Part shown: positions 1 to 8,041 of the stretch, piece after piece
How positions within the stretch are numbered: the stretch's first letter is position 1
Layout of the letters: each line of letters starts with the position of its first letter
Source: Gallibacterium trehalosifermentans
GTDB lineage: Bacteria > Pseudomonadota > Gammaproteobacteria > Enterobacterales > Pasteurellaceae
NCBI RefSeq assembly: GCF_042433055.1
Contig: NZ_JBHLWB010000009.1
Coordinates: 1-64,000 of the forward strand
Direction: 5' to 3'
DNA length: 64,000 bases
Notes under the pieces: generated by a model
The model's database searches: none
The model's input: only the letters and a program-made list of their open reading frames with translations
Told to the model about the DNA's origin: nothing
Translations under genes and position numbers: made by a program

Positions 1-32
1 TTCCCATGTGAGAGTAGGACACTGCCAGGTTT
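1..32 (+). rRNA. rrf: 5S ribosomal RNA, 3' end only
   Basis: The first 30 bases carry the conserved 3' end of bacterial 5S rRNA (GAGAGTAGGACACTGCCAGG is almost the E. coli ending). The rest of the gene and the 16S and 23S genes lie outside the window to the left. The rRNA operon is read on the plus strand and ends at the terminator just downstream. The exact mature 3' end is approximate. Confidence 0.93.
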
Positions 33-47
33 TTGAATTAAAGAGAG

Positions 48-79
48 CCTCCGTAGCGATACGGAGGTTTTTTGTTTTT
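48..79 (+). terminator. rRNA operon terminator
   Basis: CCTCCGTA (48-55) and TACGGAGG (60-67) form an 8-bp GC-rich stem with a GCGA loop, followed by a T-rich tract. It lies directly behind 5S rRNA and is a textbook intrinsic terminator. I recognise nothing in the following 80-272. Confidence 0.93.
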
Positions 80-272
80 GGAAAATTGAGATGTGGCAAT
101 CGCTTCGTGCAACTCGTGCAATGCGGGACGATTTGTTAGTACCGCATTAATCACGTCTCACCCTCTTCTTCTTATACAATCAACCCAAAAAAGCAAGCGA
201 AAACCCACGAAAAAGCTGGAGAAACGTTCAAACGTCCTAAAGCGATAATGGAGCTATACCGATTTTTTATCA

Positions 273-554
273 TCATTGACGGGGATAGATGGGCGAGAAG
301 CTGAGGACAGAAGAGCGGAAAGTAATGTTGTTTGAGATGGATTTACCCTTTTTATAGCGTTGCGTTTTATAAGGTTCTTTTAATGAAGTCCATTTTTCAC
401 CCTCTGGTGAGCGCTCATCATCAAACGCCTCTTCTGCCTCTTGCCACAGTACATTGGCGATTTTACGAGTTAAGCCCTCTGTTTTACCTGCTTGGCTGAG
501 CTTGCGGAATTTATTTTGAATTGCTTTAGTGTCAGCTTTAAATACTAAGTGCAT
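273..554 (-). pseudogene. Truncated phage virion morphogenesis (Mu gpG-like) gene
   Basis: The 93-residue frame has the composition of the N-terminal half of Mu gpG-type virion morphogenesis proteins. A short helical N-terminus is followed by SPEGEKWTSLKEPYK and the basic YKKGKS segment. Family members usually run to about 150 residues; here the frame loses the pattern after the SPIYPR segment and stops, so the C-terminal half is missing. It lies just after the head-protein fragment at 679-1134 on the same strand, the F-then-G order of Mu-like phages. No further phage genes follow towards the rRNA operon. Family call is from recalled motif resemblance and is moderate. Confidence 0.6.
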
Positions 555-596
555 TTGACTTTTTCTCTAAATAGAATTAAATTTATTACAAGGCTA

Positions 597-668
597 AATG
601 ATGTCGACTAATGGTAAGTCATCAGGAAACTGAGGTATTGTGGGTTCGACCCCCCCCCCACCATCATT
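597..668 (+). other. tRNA-like fold without an anticodon loop
   Basis: AATGATG (597-603) pairs perfectly with CATCATT (662-668) like an acceptor stem. GACT/AGTC (606-609 and 617-620) make a D-arm with an AATGGTA loop. GTGGG-TTCGACC-CCCCC (640-656) resembles a T-arm with the canonical TTCGA loop. Between them TCAG/CTGA closes only four bases (626-629), so there is no seven-base anticodon loop, and a run of ten C (650-659) pushes five extra bases in front of the acceptor 3' strand. I infer a decayed or mimic tRNA inside the prophage scar, not a working tRNA. Confidence 0.4.
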
Positions 669-678
669 AGCCTAACAA

Positions 679-1134
679 TCATAGATTACCTTCAACTAAC
701 TCGTAAACACCGCCCGGCACTGAATTCCTAACATCTTCTAAATTTACTCGATACGCATTAATAACAGTATCTAATTTTTCGTATGGCTTTAATTTATCTT
801 TATTAGGTACATCAACAATAACCTTAATATTTCTTTTTTTATCAATATAGATAAGGTTTCTATTATGTTTATCCCAAATGACTACACTAGGATTTGCAAT
901 AATTTGTGAAATACTTGCATATTCATCAACTGATAAACCAATCCCTCCCTTATGATGTTTATCGCTGCTAGCGTGATCGAGCCTTTTCTCACTCATCACC
1001 AACACCCGTTGCGAGAATTTTTGTCCACCTGATAATTCAGCCACTTTTTCGGCAATGGCTTCATTTACGATACCTGCAGTAATATAACGGCTACTTGCCC
1101 CATTCAGTATATGGATTATATTTTTAGGCGTATT
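679..1134 (-). pseudogene. C-terminal fragment of Mu-like phage head protein with PBECR2-type nuclease fold
   Basis: The open frame continues upstream of the first ATG (1044) to a stop at 1135-1137, so the visible part is a C-terminal piece without its own start. It contains IVNEAIAEKVAELSGGQ, then RVLVMSEKRLDH, DEYASISQIIANPSVVIWDK and IKVIVDVPNK, ending in GGVYELVEGNL. To me this resembles the C-terminal toxin-like (Barnase/EndoU/ColicinE5-D/RelE-like, PBECR2) domain fused to the minor head protein of many Pasteurellaceae Mu-like prophages. The N-terminal head domain is absent. A neighbouring gpG-like fragment supports a phage origin. Family naming is from memory and needs a profile search. 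Confidence 0.62.
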
Positions 1135-1265
1135 TTATTCATCTATTGAAAAATGATAGAAATCTAACATATGGTGAATTTGGGAGAAATGTTTTTAAAA
1201 TATATGGAGTTCGCCATATTGATGAAAATGGCGTAATAAAAAATTATTTTGGGATTAAGGAATAA
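1128..1265 (+). pseudogene. Orphan coding remnant of unknown family
   Basis: On the plus strand a frame opens after a TAG at 1125-1127 and runs 45 codons to TAA at 1263-1265, without an ATG at its head. Its end reads YGEFGRNVFKIYGVRHIDEN and then GVIKNYFGIKE, which looks like a real protein C-terminus rather than random translation. I do not recognise the family. It abuts, back to back, the phage head fragment and is probably another piece of the same scar. Confidence 0.3.
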
Positions 1266-1364
1266 GATAAATTAGATTAGATCTGGTTGAGAGAGATATT
1301 ACTTCATTTCAACCAAGAATCCCTAGTGAGTTTTAAAACGTATCTATTTTTAGTCAAAAATTGC

Positions 1365-1392
1365 TTGTCAAATGGTAAATACAAGGTATTAT
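1365..1392 (+). promoter_or_regulatory. metK promoter
   Basis: TTGTCA (1365-1370) and TATTAT (1387-1392) are separated by 16 bp and would start transcription about 110 bases upstream of metK. No better sigma-70 pair is visible between the prophage scar and the gene. Confidence 0.6.
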
Positions 1393-1416
1393 AGCCGTCT
1401 AGAAGTAAAAACATCT
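1393..1416 (+). promoter_or_regulatory. Probable MetJ operator (three tandem met boxes)
   Basis: Three contiguous 8-bp units, AGCCGTCT, AGAAGTAA and AAACATCT, resemble the MetJ consensus AGACGTCT with 7, about 4 and 6 matches. They begin right at the end of the -10 element of the metK promoter. MetJ with S-adenosylmethionine as corepressor represses metK in enterobacteria; the tandem array over the start region fits that here. Confidence 0.55.
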
Positions 1417-1503
1417 ATTTAGTAACCTCCTTTTAATGTTTTCTACTTATTTTGTATTAGATTAAATTGAAATTTATTGAGTAAATTTTAATAAGGAATT
1501 TTC

Positions 1504-2652
1504 ATGTCAACATATTTATTTACCTCTGAATCTGTGTCTGAAGGACACCCAGATAAAATTGCTGATCAGATTTCAGATGCTGTTTTAGATGCAATTTTAG
1601 AACAAGACCCTAAAGCACGAGTTGCGTGTGAAACCTATGTAAAAACGGGAATGGCGCTGATTGGTGGAGAGATCACAACATCTGCATGGGTGGATATTGA
1701 ACATCTTGCACGCCAAGTAATTTGTGATATTGGTTATACTTCATCAGAAATGGGATTTGATGGTCATTCTTGCGCAGTGTTGAATGGTATCGGTAAACAA
1801 TCATCGGATATTAATCAAGGGGTGGATAGAGAAAATCCATTAGAGCAAGGTGCGGGCGATCAGGGAATTATGTTTGGTTATGCTACAAACGAAACAGAAG
1901 TATTAATGCCAGCACCAATTACTTATGCTCACCGTTTAATGGAGAAGCAAGCTGAAGTACGTCGTCAAGGAGTTTTACCTTGGTTAAGACCAGATGCGAA
2001 AAGTCAGATCACTTTTATTTATGAAAATGGTCAAATTCAAGGGATTGATACCGTTGTTCTTTCTAGTCAGCACGCAGACAACGTAAGTGAGAAAGCGCTG
2101 CGAGAAGGAATTATGGAGGAAATTATTAAACCTGTTCTTCCTACAAAGTGGTTATCAGCCAATACAAAATATTTTATTAATCCAACTGGGCGTTTTGTTA
2201 TCGGTGGTCCAATGGGAGATTGTGGTTTAACGGGGCGTAAAATTATTGTTGATACTTATGGCGGTGCGGCGCGTCATGGAGGAGGGGCTTTCTCTGGTAA
2301 AGATCCGTCTAAAGTTGACCGTTCTGCAGCATATGCGGCACGCTATGTGGCGAAAAATATTGTTGCCGCTGGGTTAGCAGACCGCTGTGAAATTCAATTA
2401 TCTTATGCGATTGGTGTGGCAGAGCCAACTTCCATTATGATTGAAACGTTTGGCACAGGTAAAATTGATAATGAATTATTAGTGAAGTTAGTGCGTGAAC
2501 ATTTTGATTTACGTCCATATGGTTTGATTAAAATGTTAGATTTGATTCAACCAATTTATCGTCAAACAGCGGCATATGGGCACTTTGGGCGAGAACAATT
2601 CCCTTGGGAACGTACTGATAAAGCGGAATTATTGCGTAGTTACTTAAAATAA
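1504..2652 (+). CDS. metK: S-adenosylmethionine synthetase
   Basis: Makes S-adenosylmethionine from methionine and ATP in the cytoplasm. The 382-residue product has full family length, with the N-terminal SVSEGHPDKIADQISDA motif (about residues 9-25), the GAGDQGIMFGYA ATP-binding hexapeptide region (about residue 116) and the GGGAFSGKDPSKVDRSAAY loop (about residue 258). The start follows AAGGAATTTTC. It is a single-gene unit between its own promoter, which carries probable met boxes, and a terminator. Its product is the cofactor for QueA, RlmM and other methyl or propyl donors encoded in the window. Nothing unusual. Confidence 0.99.
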   Translation: MSTYLFTSESVSEGHPDKIADQISDAVLDAILEQDPKARVACETYVKTGMALIGGEITTSAWVDIEHLARQVICDIGYTSSEMGFDGHSCAVLNGIGKQSSDINQGVDRENPLEQGAGDQGIMFGYATNETEVLMPAPITYAHRLMEKQAEVRRQGVLPWLRPDAKSQITFIYENGQIQGIDTVVLSSQHADNVSEKALREGIMEEIIKPVLPTKWLSANTKYFINPTGRFVIGGPMGDCGLTGRKIIVDTYGGAARHGGGAFSGKDPSKVDRSAAYAARYVAKNIVAAGLADRCEIQLSYAIGVAEPTSIMIETFGTGKIDNELLVKLVREHFDLRPYGLIKMLDLIQPIYRQTAAYGHFGREQFPWERTDKAELLRSYLK

Positions 2653-2689
2653 GTCATCACTTTATTTGAAAAGTCATAGAGAAAAAAGA

Positions 2690-2735
2690 GTTGGTAATGA
2701 TTATTTCCTTATAATTTTTACCAACTTTTATTTTT
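2690..2735 (+). terminator. metK terminator
   Basis: GTTGGTAA (2690-2697) pairs with TTACCAAC (2718-2725) and is followed by TTTTATTTTT. It lies 38 bp after the metK stop. Confidence 0.8.
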
Positions 2736-2820
2736 AAGAAATTCTGTATAAACATTATTTTCTTTTTGTACTACAAATGTAGTTTATCTTTAACGTTTTT
2801 CAATCATGTGTTTCTTTGAA

Positions 2821-2865
2821 AAAAGTGGTTTAAAACGTTGTACTATAAGTTGTTAAACCACTTTT
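2821..2865. terminator. Perfect 13-bp inverted repeat between metK and tgt
   Basis: AAAAGTGGTTTAA (2821-2833) and TTAAACCACTTTT (2853-2865) are exact inverted copies with a 19-base loop. The stem ends in A/T runs on both sides, so it could stop transcription from either convergent gene. The rest of the 302-bp gap shows nothing else recognisable. Confidence 0.5.
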
Positions 2866-2954
2866 ATCTATCATGTTGTCCTCTATAACTATTCTATGTT
2901 TGGACAAGGTATAAGGAAAAACTTATAAAAATCAGAGTGTTAAACAGCGTTTTT

Positions 2955-4106
2955 TCACTCAAATGAATGATATTGATTTAATGGTGGAACAGGTTTCCCT
3001 ATTCTGGCATAAAATTCTTGTACAAACTCCTCAAAACGTTGCTCCTCAATGGCTTGTCGAATTTGTTCCATTAAACGTTGATAATAACGTAGGTTGTGAA
3101 TGGTATTTAATCTTGCCCCTAAAATCTCGCCACATTTATCTAAATGATAAAGATAAGATTTGGTGTAATGTTTACAAGTATAACAATCACACTCAGGATC
3201 TAATGGCGAAGTATCATCACGATATTTCGCATTACGAATTTTTACTACCCCATCAGTAACGAAGAGATGACCATTGCGTGCATTGCGCGTTGGCATCACG
3301 CAGTCAAACATATCAATCCCACGTCTTACCCCTTCCACTAAATCCTCAGGTTTCCCTACACCCATTAAATAGCGTGGTTTATCTTGAGGAATTTTCGGGC
3401 AAATATATTCCAGAATACGGTGCATATCTTCTTTCGGTTCACCCACTGCTAACCCGCCAACGGCATAGCCATCAAAACCAATTTCCAATAGACCATCTAA
3501 TGAAACTTGACGTAATTCTTCGTGCACACCGCCTTGAATAATGCCAAATAGTGCATTTTTATTGCCTAATTGATCAAAACGATCTCGGCAGCGTTTTGCC
3601 CAACGCAATGATAGCTCCATTGAGTTTTTCGCATAATCAAAAGTTGCTGGATATGGGGTACATTCATCAAAAATCATCACAATATCTGAACCAAGATCAT
3701 ATTGGATTTCCATTGATTTTTCTGGCGATAAGAAAATGCGTTCACCATTAATTGGGTTTTGGAACTTCACGCCCTCTTCGGTAATTTTGCGTAATTTCCC
3801 TAAACTAAAGACTTGGAAACCGCCTGAGTCAGTTAAGATTGGGCGATGCCATTGCATAAAGTCATGTAAATCGCCATGCTTACGCATAATCTCTTGCCCA
3901 GGGCGTAACCATAAGTGGAATGTATTGCCTAATAAGATTTCAGCACCTGTCGCTCGGACTTCTTCTGGTGTCATACCTTTTACCGTGCCATACGTGCCTA
4001 CTGGCATAAATGCTGGGGTTTGTACGGTAAATGTTCCTTGTGGGCGTTCAAATGTCAGTTGTCCTCGGCGAGCACGACCGTCCGTTTTTTTTAATTCATA
4101 TTGCAT
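2955..4106 (-). CDS. tgt: Queuine/preQ1 tRNA-guanine transglycosylase
   Basis: Exchanges the wobble guanine of tRNAs with GUN anticodons for preQ1 in queuosine synthesis. The catalytic TIM-barrel motifs are intact: TDSGGFQVFSL, the FGIIQGG segment, CVMPTRNARNGHLF with the nucleophile region, and the zinc site CDCYTC..H near the C-terminus. A longer frame from 4121 adds MIGAT, but homologues begin at MQYEL and a GGAGC ribosome site precedes that ATG, so I place the start at 4106 (383 residues). It stands alone; queA, the next enzyme of the pathway, is 38 kb away at 42403, and yajC/secDF are not next to it. Confidence 0.98.
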   Translation of the reverse strand: MQYELKKTDGRARRGQLTFERPQGTFTVQTPAFMPVGTYGTVKGMTPEEVRATGAEILLGNTFHLWLRPGQEIMRKHGDLHDFMQWHRPILTDSGGFQVFSLGKLRKITEEGVKFQNPINGERIFLSPEKSMEIQYDLGSDIVMIFDECTPYPATFDYAKNSMELSLRWAKRCRDRFDQLGNKNALFGIIQGGVHEELRQVSLDGLLEIGFDGYAVGGLAVGEPKEDMHRILEYICPKIPQDKPRYLMGVGKPEDLVEGVRRGIDMFDCVMPTRNARNGHLFVTDGVVKIRNAKYRDDTSPLDPECDCYTCKHYTKSYLYHLDKCGEILGARLNTIHNLRYYQRLMEQIRQAIEEQRFEEFVQEFYARIGKPVPPLNQYHSFE

Positions 4107-4248
4107 AGTTGCTCCAATCAACGAATAAACAGTTCGAAGTTTAAGTATATTTGCCCTTTATGGGCGGTTTCTTGTTTAGAGAGAATGGTTCTAAGAGGCT
4201 GACAAATTTAATTGCAAAAATAGATTTGTCAACTATTTAACGAGCGTT

Positions 4249-5055
4249 TTATTGCAATTTTGCTTTCTTTTCTGTCATATCCATCATATTAATCAATAAT
4301 TTGCGATCAACTTTGCGTTGGCTATCTAAAATTTGTTGCCAGAGTTTAATTGCTTGTTGGTAATGTGCTTGTTGAAACGCATCATTAGCGAGTAATAATA
4401 GCGCAGTGGTGTCATCTGGATCTTGCTGTAATGCTTCTTGCAACCATTGTTGAGCTTGTGTTGTTAATTTTTGATTGTGTTGATAATAGAGAGCGGTTGC
4501 TGCGGCAGCTAAAATTTGTGGTTGGCGTCCTAATAAAATTGTTGCTCTGGAATAAGATTCTAAAGCGTTATCAAATTCATTATTCTGCGCATAAGCTAAC
4601 CCTAATTCATACCAATTTTCACCCTGATTTGGATTTTCACGGATTTTTCGTTGAATAGATAAAATCATGTCTTCATTCTGATTTTGTGAAATCACTTTTG
4701 TTTTTATTGGCATATTGAGTTGAGTAACGGTTTGCCAACGGTTGGTCAGCGCATAATAACTGATAGCGAGAAAAAAAAGGACACAGCCAAGTATGAGTGT
4801 AAATGCTTTGCGCCGATATTGTGGCGTTGGCAACGATGATGGAATTGCCTGTTCTTGCATAAAGCGATAGGCGGTTTCATTTAATAAGGTAGTATTTTGT
4901 TGTTTTTTATTCTCAGTAAGTTGTTGATTGAGTAGCTGTTGGTTAAGTTGTTGATTGGCGTAGTCAACTGTTTTACTCGGGCGATACCAATATAGGATCA
5001 AAATAATGATCCCTAAAAAAAGTATCAGTCCAGAAAAGAAAATTGAATTAATCAT
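4249..5055 (-). CDS. nrfG: NrfG/CcmI-type haem lyase TPR subunit
   Basis: Periplasm-facing tetratricopeptide subunit of the haem lyase that serves the nitrite reductase NrfA; it is thought to bind the C-terminus of the apocytochrome. It has an N-terminal membrane anchor, a second hydrophobic segment around residue 90, then TPR repeats (ENWYELGLAYAQNNEFDNALESY and the AHYQQAIKLWQQIL unit). The ATG at 5055 overlaps the end of nrfF and follows AGGAG; a longer frame from 5082 lacks an ATG. Last gene of the nrfE-dsbE-nrfF-nrfG set. E. coli NrfG is shorter, so this one looks more like a full CcmI, and nrfG versus ccmI is a naming choice guided by context. Confidence 0.85.
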   Translation of the reverse strand: MINSIFFSGLILFLGIIILILYWYRPSKTVDYANQQLNQQLLNQQLTENKKQQNTTLLNETAYRFMQEQAIPSSLPTPQYRRKAFTLILGCVLFFLAISYYALTNRWQTVTQLNMPIKTKVISQNQNEDMILSIQRKIRENPNQGENWYELGLAYAQNNEFDNALESYSRATILLGRQPQILAAAATALYYQHNQKLTTQAQQWLQEALQQDPDDTTALLLLANDAFQQAHYQQAIKLWQQILDSQRKVDRKLLINMMDMTEKKAKLQ

Positions 5056-5503
5056 GCTGCTCCTGCTGTTGTAAAAAAGCATTGATTTGTTGTTGTTCTA
5101 CTGTGGTTAGTGGCTTATTTGCTTTGCGTTTTCTTAAATAATATAAACTCGTAACGATAGCGATGCCCAAAGCGATGATTGGCAATAACCATAATAGATA
5201 GGTATTAAGCGCAAATGGAGGATCATAACGGACAAAATTGCCAAATCGTTCTGTCATAATATTGATGATTTCATCATTACTTTTTCCCTCATTTGCCATT
5301 TGATAGACTTCAAGCCGTAATTCATAAGCTACTGCTGCATTGGATTCGACTAAATTTTGATTTTGGCATTGCGGACAACGTAAAGTTTTGGCTAAAGCAA
5401 TCGCGCGTTGTTGTGTTTCTGGCGAATGAAACTGAAAGGTATCGACAATTTCAGCATTGGCGATACTGCATAACGTTAGCAAAATAAAGAAAAAGCGTAG
5501 CAT
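5048..5503 (-). CDS. nrfF: NrfF, CcmH-like thioredox subunit of the haem lyase
   Basis: Membrane-anchored periplasmic protein that keeps apocytochrome haem-binding cysteines reduced. It has a cleavable signal (about residues 1-19), the LRCPQCQNQNL redox motif, the helical MTERFGNFVRYDPPF segment and one C-terminal membrane helix with a short basic tail. The start at 5503 shares a base with the dsbE stop (TAATG), so translation is coupled; the longer frame from 5554 would run inside dsbE. Paralogue of ccmH at 33510. Confidence 0.93.
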   Translation of the reverse strand: MLRFFFILLTLCSIANAEIVDTFQFHSPETQQRAIALAKTLRCPQCQNQNLVESNAAVAYELRLEVYQMANEGKSNDEIINIMTERFGNFVRYDPPFALNTYLLWLLPIIALGIAIVTSLYYLRKRKANKPLTTVEQQQINAFLQQQEQHD

Positions 5504-6045
5504 TAAGGTTCCGCCTGTAATTGTTGGATTAAAGGTAACATTTGCTGTTGCCAAATGGTTTGGTTAATTGCGCCACCTTCAAAAAAATAACGAATAATGC
5601 CTTTTTTATCAATAATAAAGGTATAAGGGGCACCATTAATACCAAGTTCTGCGGCAAATACACCTTTACTATCATAAGCATTTAATTGGAATGGATTACC
5701 TAACTCAGCCAATGTATTAAGCGCATTCTCTCGTTTATCCAAATAGTCAATGCCAATAATTGGTAGTTGGTATTGCTGACTGATGTGATGTAACAAAGGA
5801 AATTCCTGTTTGCAATATTGACACCAGCTGCCCCAAATATTAATTAAATAGACCTGACCTTGTGGAAGATCACTATTTTGCCAAGTGCGAGTATTGTCTT
5901 GTAAATCAGATAACACTAATGCTGGCAGAGGTTTATTAAGATGATCTTTCATTTTTTGCAGCGGATCTTGGTTTAAGCCAAAAAAGAGGATCACGGCAAA
6001 AAGCAAAATAATGATCACAGGAGTGAATAATAGCCAACGTTTCAT
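5503..6045 (-). CDS. dsbE: DsbE/CcmG-family thiol:disulfide oxidoreductase of the nrf set
   Basis: Membrane-tethered periplasmic thioredoxin-fold protein. One N-terminal helix (residues about 5-24) is followed by a thioredoxin domain with the active site WCQYC (Cys75 and Cys78) and the cis-Pro loop GAPYTFIID. It is placed between nrfE and nrfF with 4-base and 1-base overlaps, so it works in cytochrome c maturation for NrfA. E. coli nrfEFG has no such gene in this position, while the general CcmG is encoded separately here at 32959. The 180-residue length is normal. Confidence 0.92.
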   Translation of the reverse strand: MKRWLLFTPVIIILLFAVILFFGLNQDPLQKMKDHLNKPLPALVLSDLQDNTRTWQNSDLPQGQVYLINIWGSWCQYCKQEFPLLHHISQQYQLPIIGIDYLDKRENALNTLAELGNPFQLNAYDSKGVFAAELGINGAPYTFIIDKKGIIRYFFEGGAINQTIWQQQMLPLIQQLQAEP

Positions 6046-7949
6046 TGTTTATCCTTTGTTTTGGGTTTTCTAGCACTCCACATCGCAAGGAAACCACCGA
6101 GCATAATGAGTAAGCCACCTAGCCAGAGCCAACGAATATAAGGTTTATAATGTAAACGGAAAGTGAATTCATCGCTCGATAATTTATTCCCCATCACAAT
6201 ATACAAATCTTCAAACCAGCCCCACGCAATACCTACTTCACTCATATTCATGGTGCGTACATCGTAAAAACGGCGTTCGGCACTAATTTGGGCAATATGT
6301 TTATTATTTCGTTGTACCGTGAAAAAGGTGCGTTCTGCTGTGTAATTAGGCCCGATTTCATTACGATAGCCAAGATAGGTAAATTGATACTGATGTAAAG
6401 TTTGAGTATCGCCTGCTTTCATTTTGACACTGATCTCTTCGGCATAGAAATTGCTAATTGTGCCACCAATAACGCTCATTGCTAAACCAATATGTGCTAG
6501 CCGCATACCCCATTGTTTTATATCTTTAATCCAACGAGCAAATAGCGTATTGAGTAATAGCCACCAAGCGAAAATTAATAGGCAAATAGCAACAACTGAA
6601 ATATCAGAAAATTGTAGCCCTTGTTGTTGCCATATTTGTAATAGTGTTAATAGCAGTGCAGGTAATAGCCAATAGCTTGCACGACGTAAACGAGTAAATG
6701 ATGTTTGTTGCCAAGACCATTGAGGGGCAAATAGCATCAAGATAAGTAAGACAACTAATAGTGGTAGGAATAAGCGATTAAAATAAGGTGTACCGACCGA
6801 AATACTACCCCAGCCCATCATCGTAAAAATCATTGGGTAAAATGTGCCAACAAAAACAATCAATGTGGCAAGGGAAAAAAGGATATTAGTGATCAGTAGA
6901 GCAGATTCTTTTGCTAACCATTGAAAACGAACGATTGATGGCGGATTACTTGCGCGTAAAGCAAACAGGATTAATCCTCCAATCGTAAAGAGAAAAAATA
7001 TCGCTAGTAATGCCTGCCCTCGCTGTGGGTCGATAGTAAAAGCATGTACAGAAGCAATAGCACCAGAACGGACAATAAATGTCCCTAATAAACTCAAGGC
7101 AAAAGTAAAGATGGATAATAACATGACCCAATAAATGAAAATGCCTCGTTTTTCATACACAATTAGCCCATGTAAGAGAGCAGTAGCCAATAACCAAGGC
7201 ATTAAAGAAGCATTTTCAACGGGATCCCAAAACCACCAGCCACCCCAACCTAATTCGTAGTATGCCCACCAAGAACCTAAAACAATGCCAATCGTTAAAA
7301 ATGCCCACGAGGCTAATACCCAAGGGCGGCATAAACGAGCTAAGGCGGCATTGAATTGTTGTAATAGCAAAGCCGCACAGATGAGCGCAAAATTAATCGC
7401 AAACCCTACATAACCAAGATAAAGAAGTGGTGGATGCACAATTAAGCCAATATCTTGTAGCATAGGATTTAAATCACGTCCTTCAATAGCAGCAGGAATC
7501 AAGCGTTGAAAGGGATTAGAAAGAAATAGAATAAAAAGTGCAAAGCAGAAACCGATTAATCCCATAATAATCAAGGTAATCGTCATTAAACGGAGATCGG
7601 TATGGCGGTTAAACCAAGCAAACAGTCCAGTCCATAGTGAGAGAGCAAAGAGCCAAAATAGCATTGAACCTTCATGTCCACCCCAAGTTGCGGCTAATTG
7701 ATAAAATAAAGGTAATTTTGAATTGGAATGTTGGGCGACATATTCGATAGAAAAATCATTGGTGGCGAGCGCATAAGCTAATAGTGCTAATGTTATCGTT
7801 GTGAATAGGGTATAAAGTAAACTGAGTGGTTGGGCAAGTTGCATAAAGAATGGCTTGTTACGCCATACACCATAGGTCGGTAATAAGGCTAAACACCCAG
7901 CGAAAACAACAACTAATAATAAACTGATAAATCCTAACTCAACGACCAT
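6042..7949 (-). CDS. nrfE: NrfE, CcmF-family cytochrome c haem lyase
   Basis: Polytopic inner-membrane haem lyase. The tryptophan-rich WWD signature GGWWFWDPVENASLMPWL is present (about residues 230-247), with multiple membrane segments on both sides and the periplasmic loop before the last helix. 635 residues is near CcmF size, and the sequence parallels CcmF at 31008. In E. coli NrfEFG attaches haem to the CXXCK site of NrfA; the same role is inferred here from the adjacent nrfABCD. The stop overlaps the dsbE start by four bases. A strong hairpin separates it from nrfD. Confidence 0.95.
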   Translation of the reverse strand: MVVELGFISLLLVVVFAGCLALLPTYGVWRNKPFFMQLAQPLSLLYTLFTTITLALLAYALATNDFSIEYVAQHSNSKLPLFYQLAATWGGHEGSMLFWLFALSLWTGLFAWFNRHTDLRLMTITLIIMGLIGFCFALFILFLSNPFQRLIPAAIEGRDLNPMLQDIGLIVHPPLLYLGYVGFAINFALICAALLLQQFNAALARLCRPWVLASWAFLTIGIVLGSWWAYYELGWGGWWFWDPVENASLMPWLLATALLHGLIVYEKRGIFIYWVMLLSIFTFALSLLGTFIVRSGAIASVHAFTIDPQRGQALLAIFFLFTIGGLILFALRASNPPSIVRFQWLAKESALLITNILFSLATLIVFVGTFYPMIFTMMGWGSISVGTPYFNRLFLPLLVVLLILMLFAPQWSWQQTSFTRLRRASYWLLPALLLTLLQIWQQQGLQFSDISVVAICLLIFAWWLLLNTLFARWIKDIKQWGMRLAHIGLAMSVIGGTISNFYAEEISVKMKAGDTQTLHQYQFTYLGYRNEIGPNYTAERTFFTVQRNNKHIAQISAERRFYDVRTMNMSEVGIAWGWFEDLYIVMGNKLSSDEFTFRLHYKPYIRWLWLGGLLIMLGGFLAMWSARKPKTKDKQ

Positions 7950-7982
7950 AAATTATTTATATCACGATGATCAAGAAAAATG

Positions 7983-8016
7983 AAAGTGATATGTCGAGAG
8001 AACAACATATCACTTT
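7983..8016 (-). terminator. Terminator between nrfD and nrfE
   Basis: AAAGTGATATGT (7983-7994) and ACATATCACTTT (8005-8016) make a perfect 12-bp stem with a 10-base loop. On the minus strand a TCATTTTTC tract follows. It would end or attenuate nrfABCD transcripts before nrfE. Confidence 0.75.
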
Positions 8017-8041
8017 TTACCACTTTGTTATGCACACTTAG

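Noticed and set aside
2963..4128. Four plus-strand frames of 66-130 codons
   Set aside because: All lie antisense to tgt, which is a certain gene; their translations show no family pattern.
7950..7982. Possible FNR site (TTGATCATCGTGAT on the minus strand) before nrfE
   Set aside because: The right half matches the consensus at too few positions to be called.
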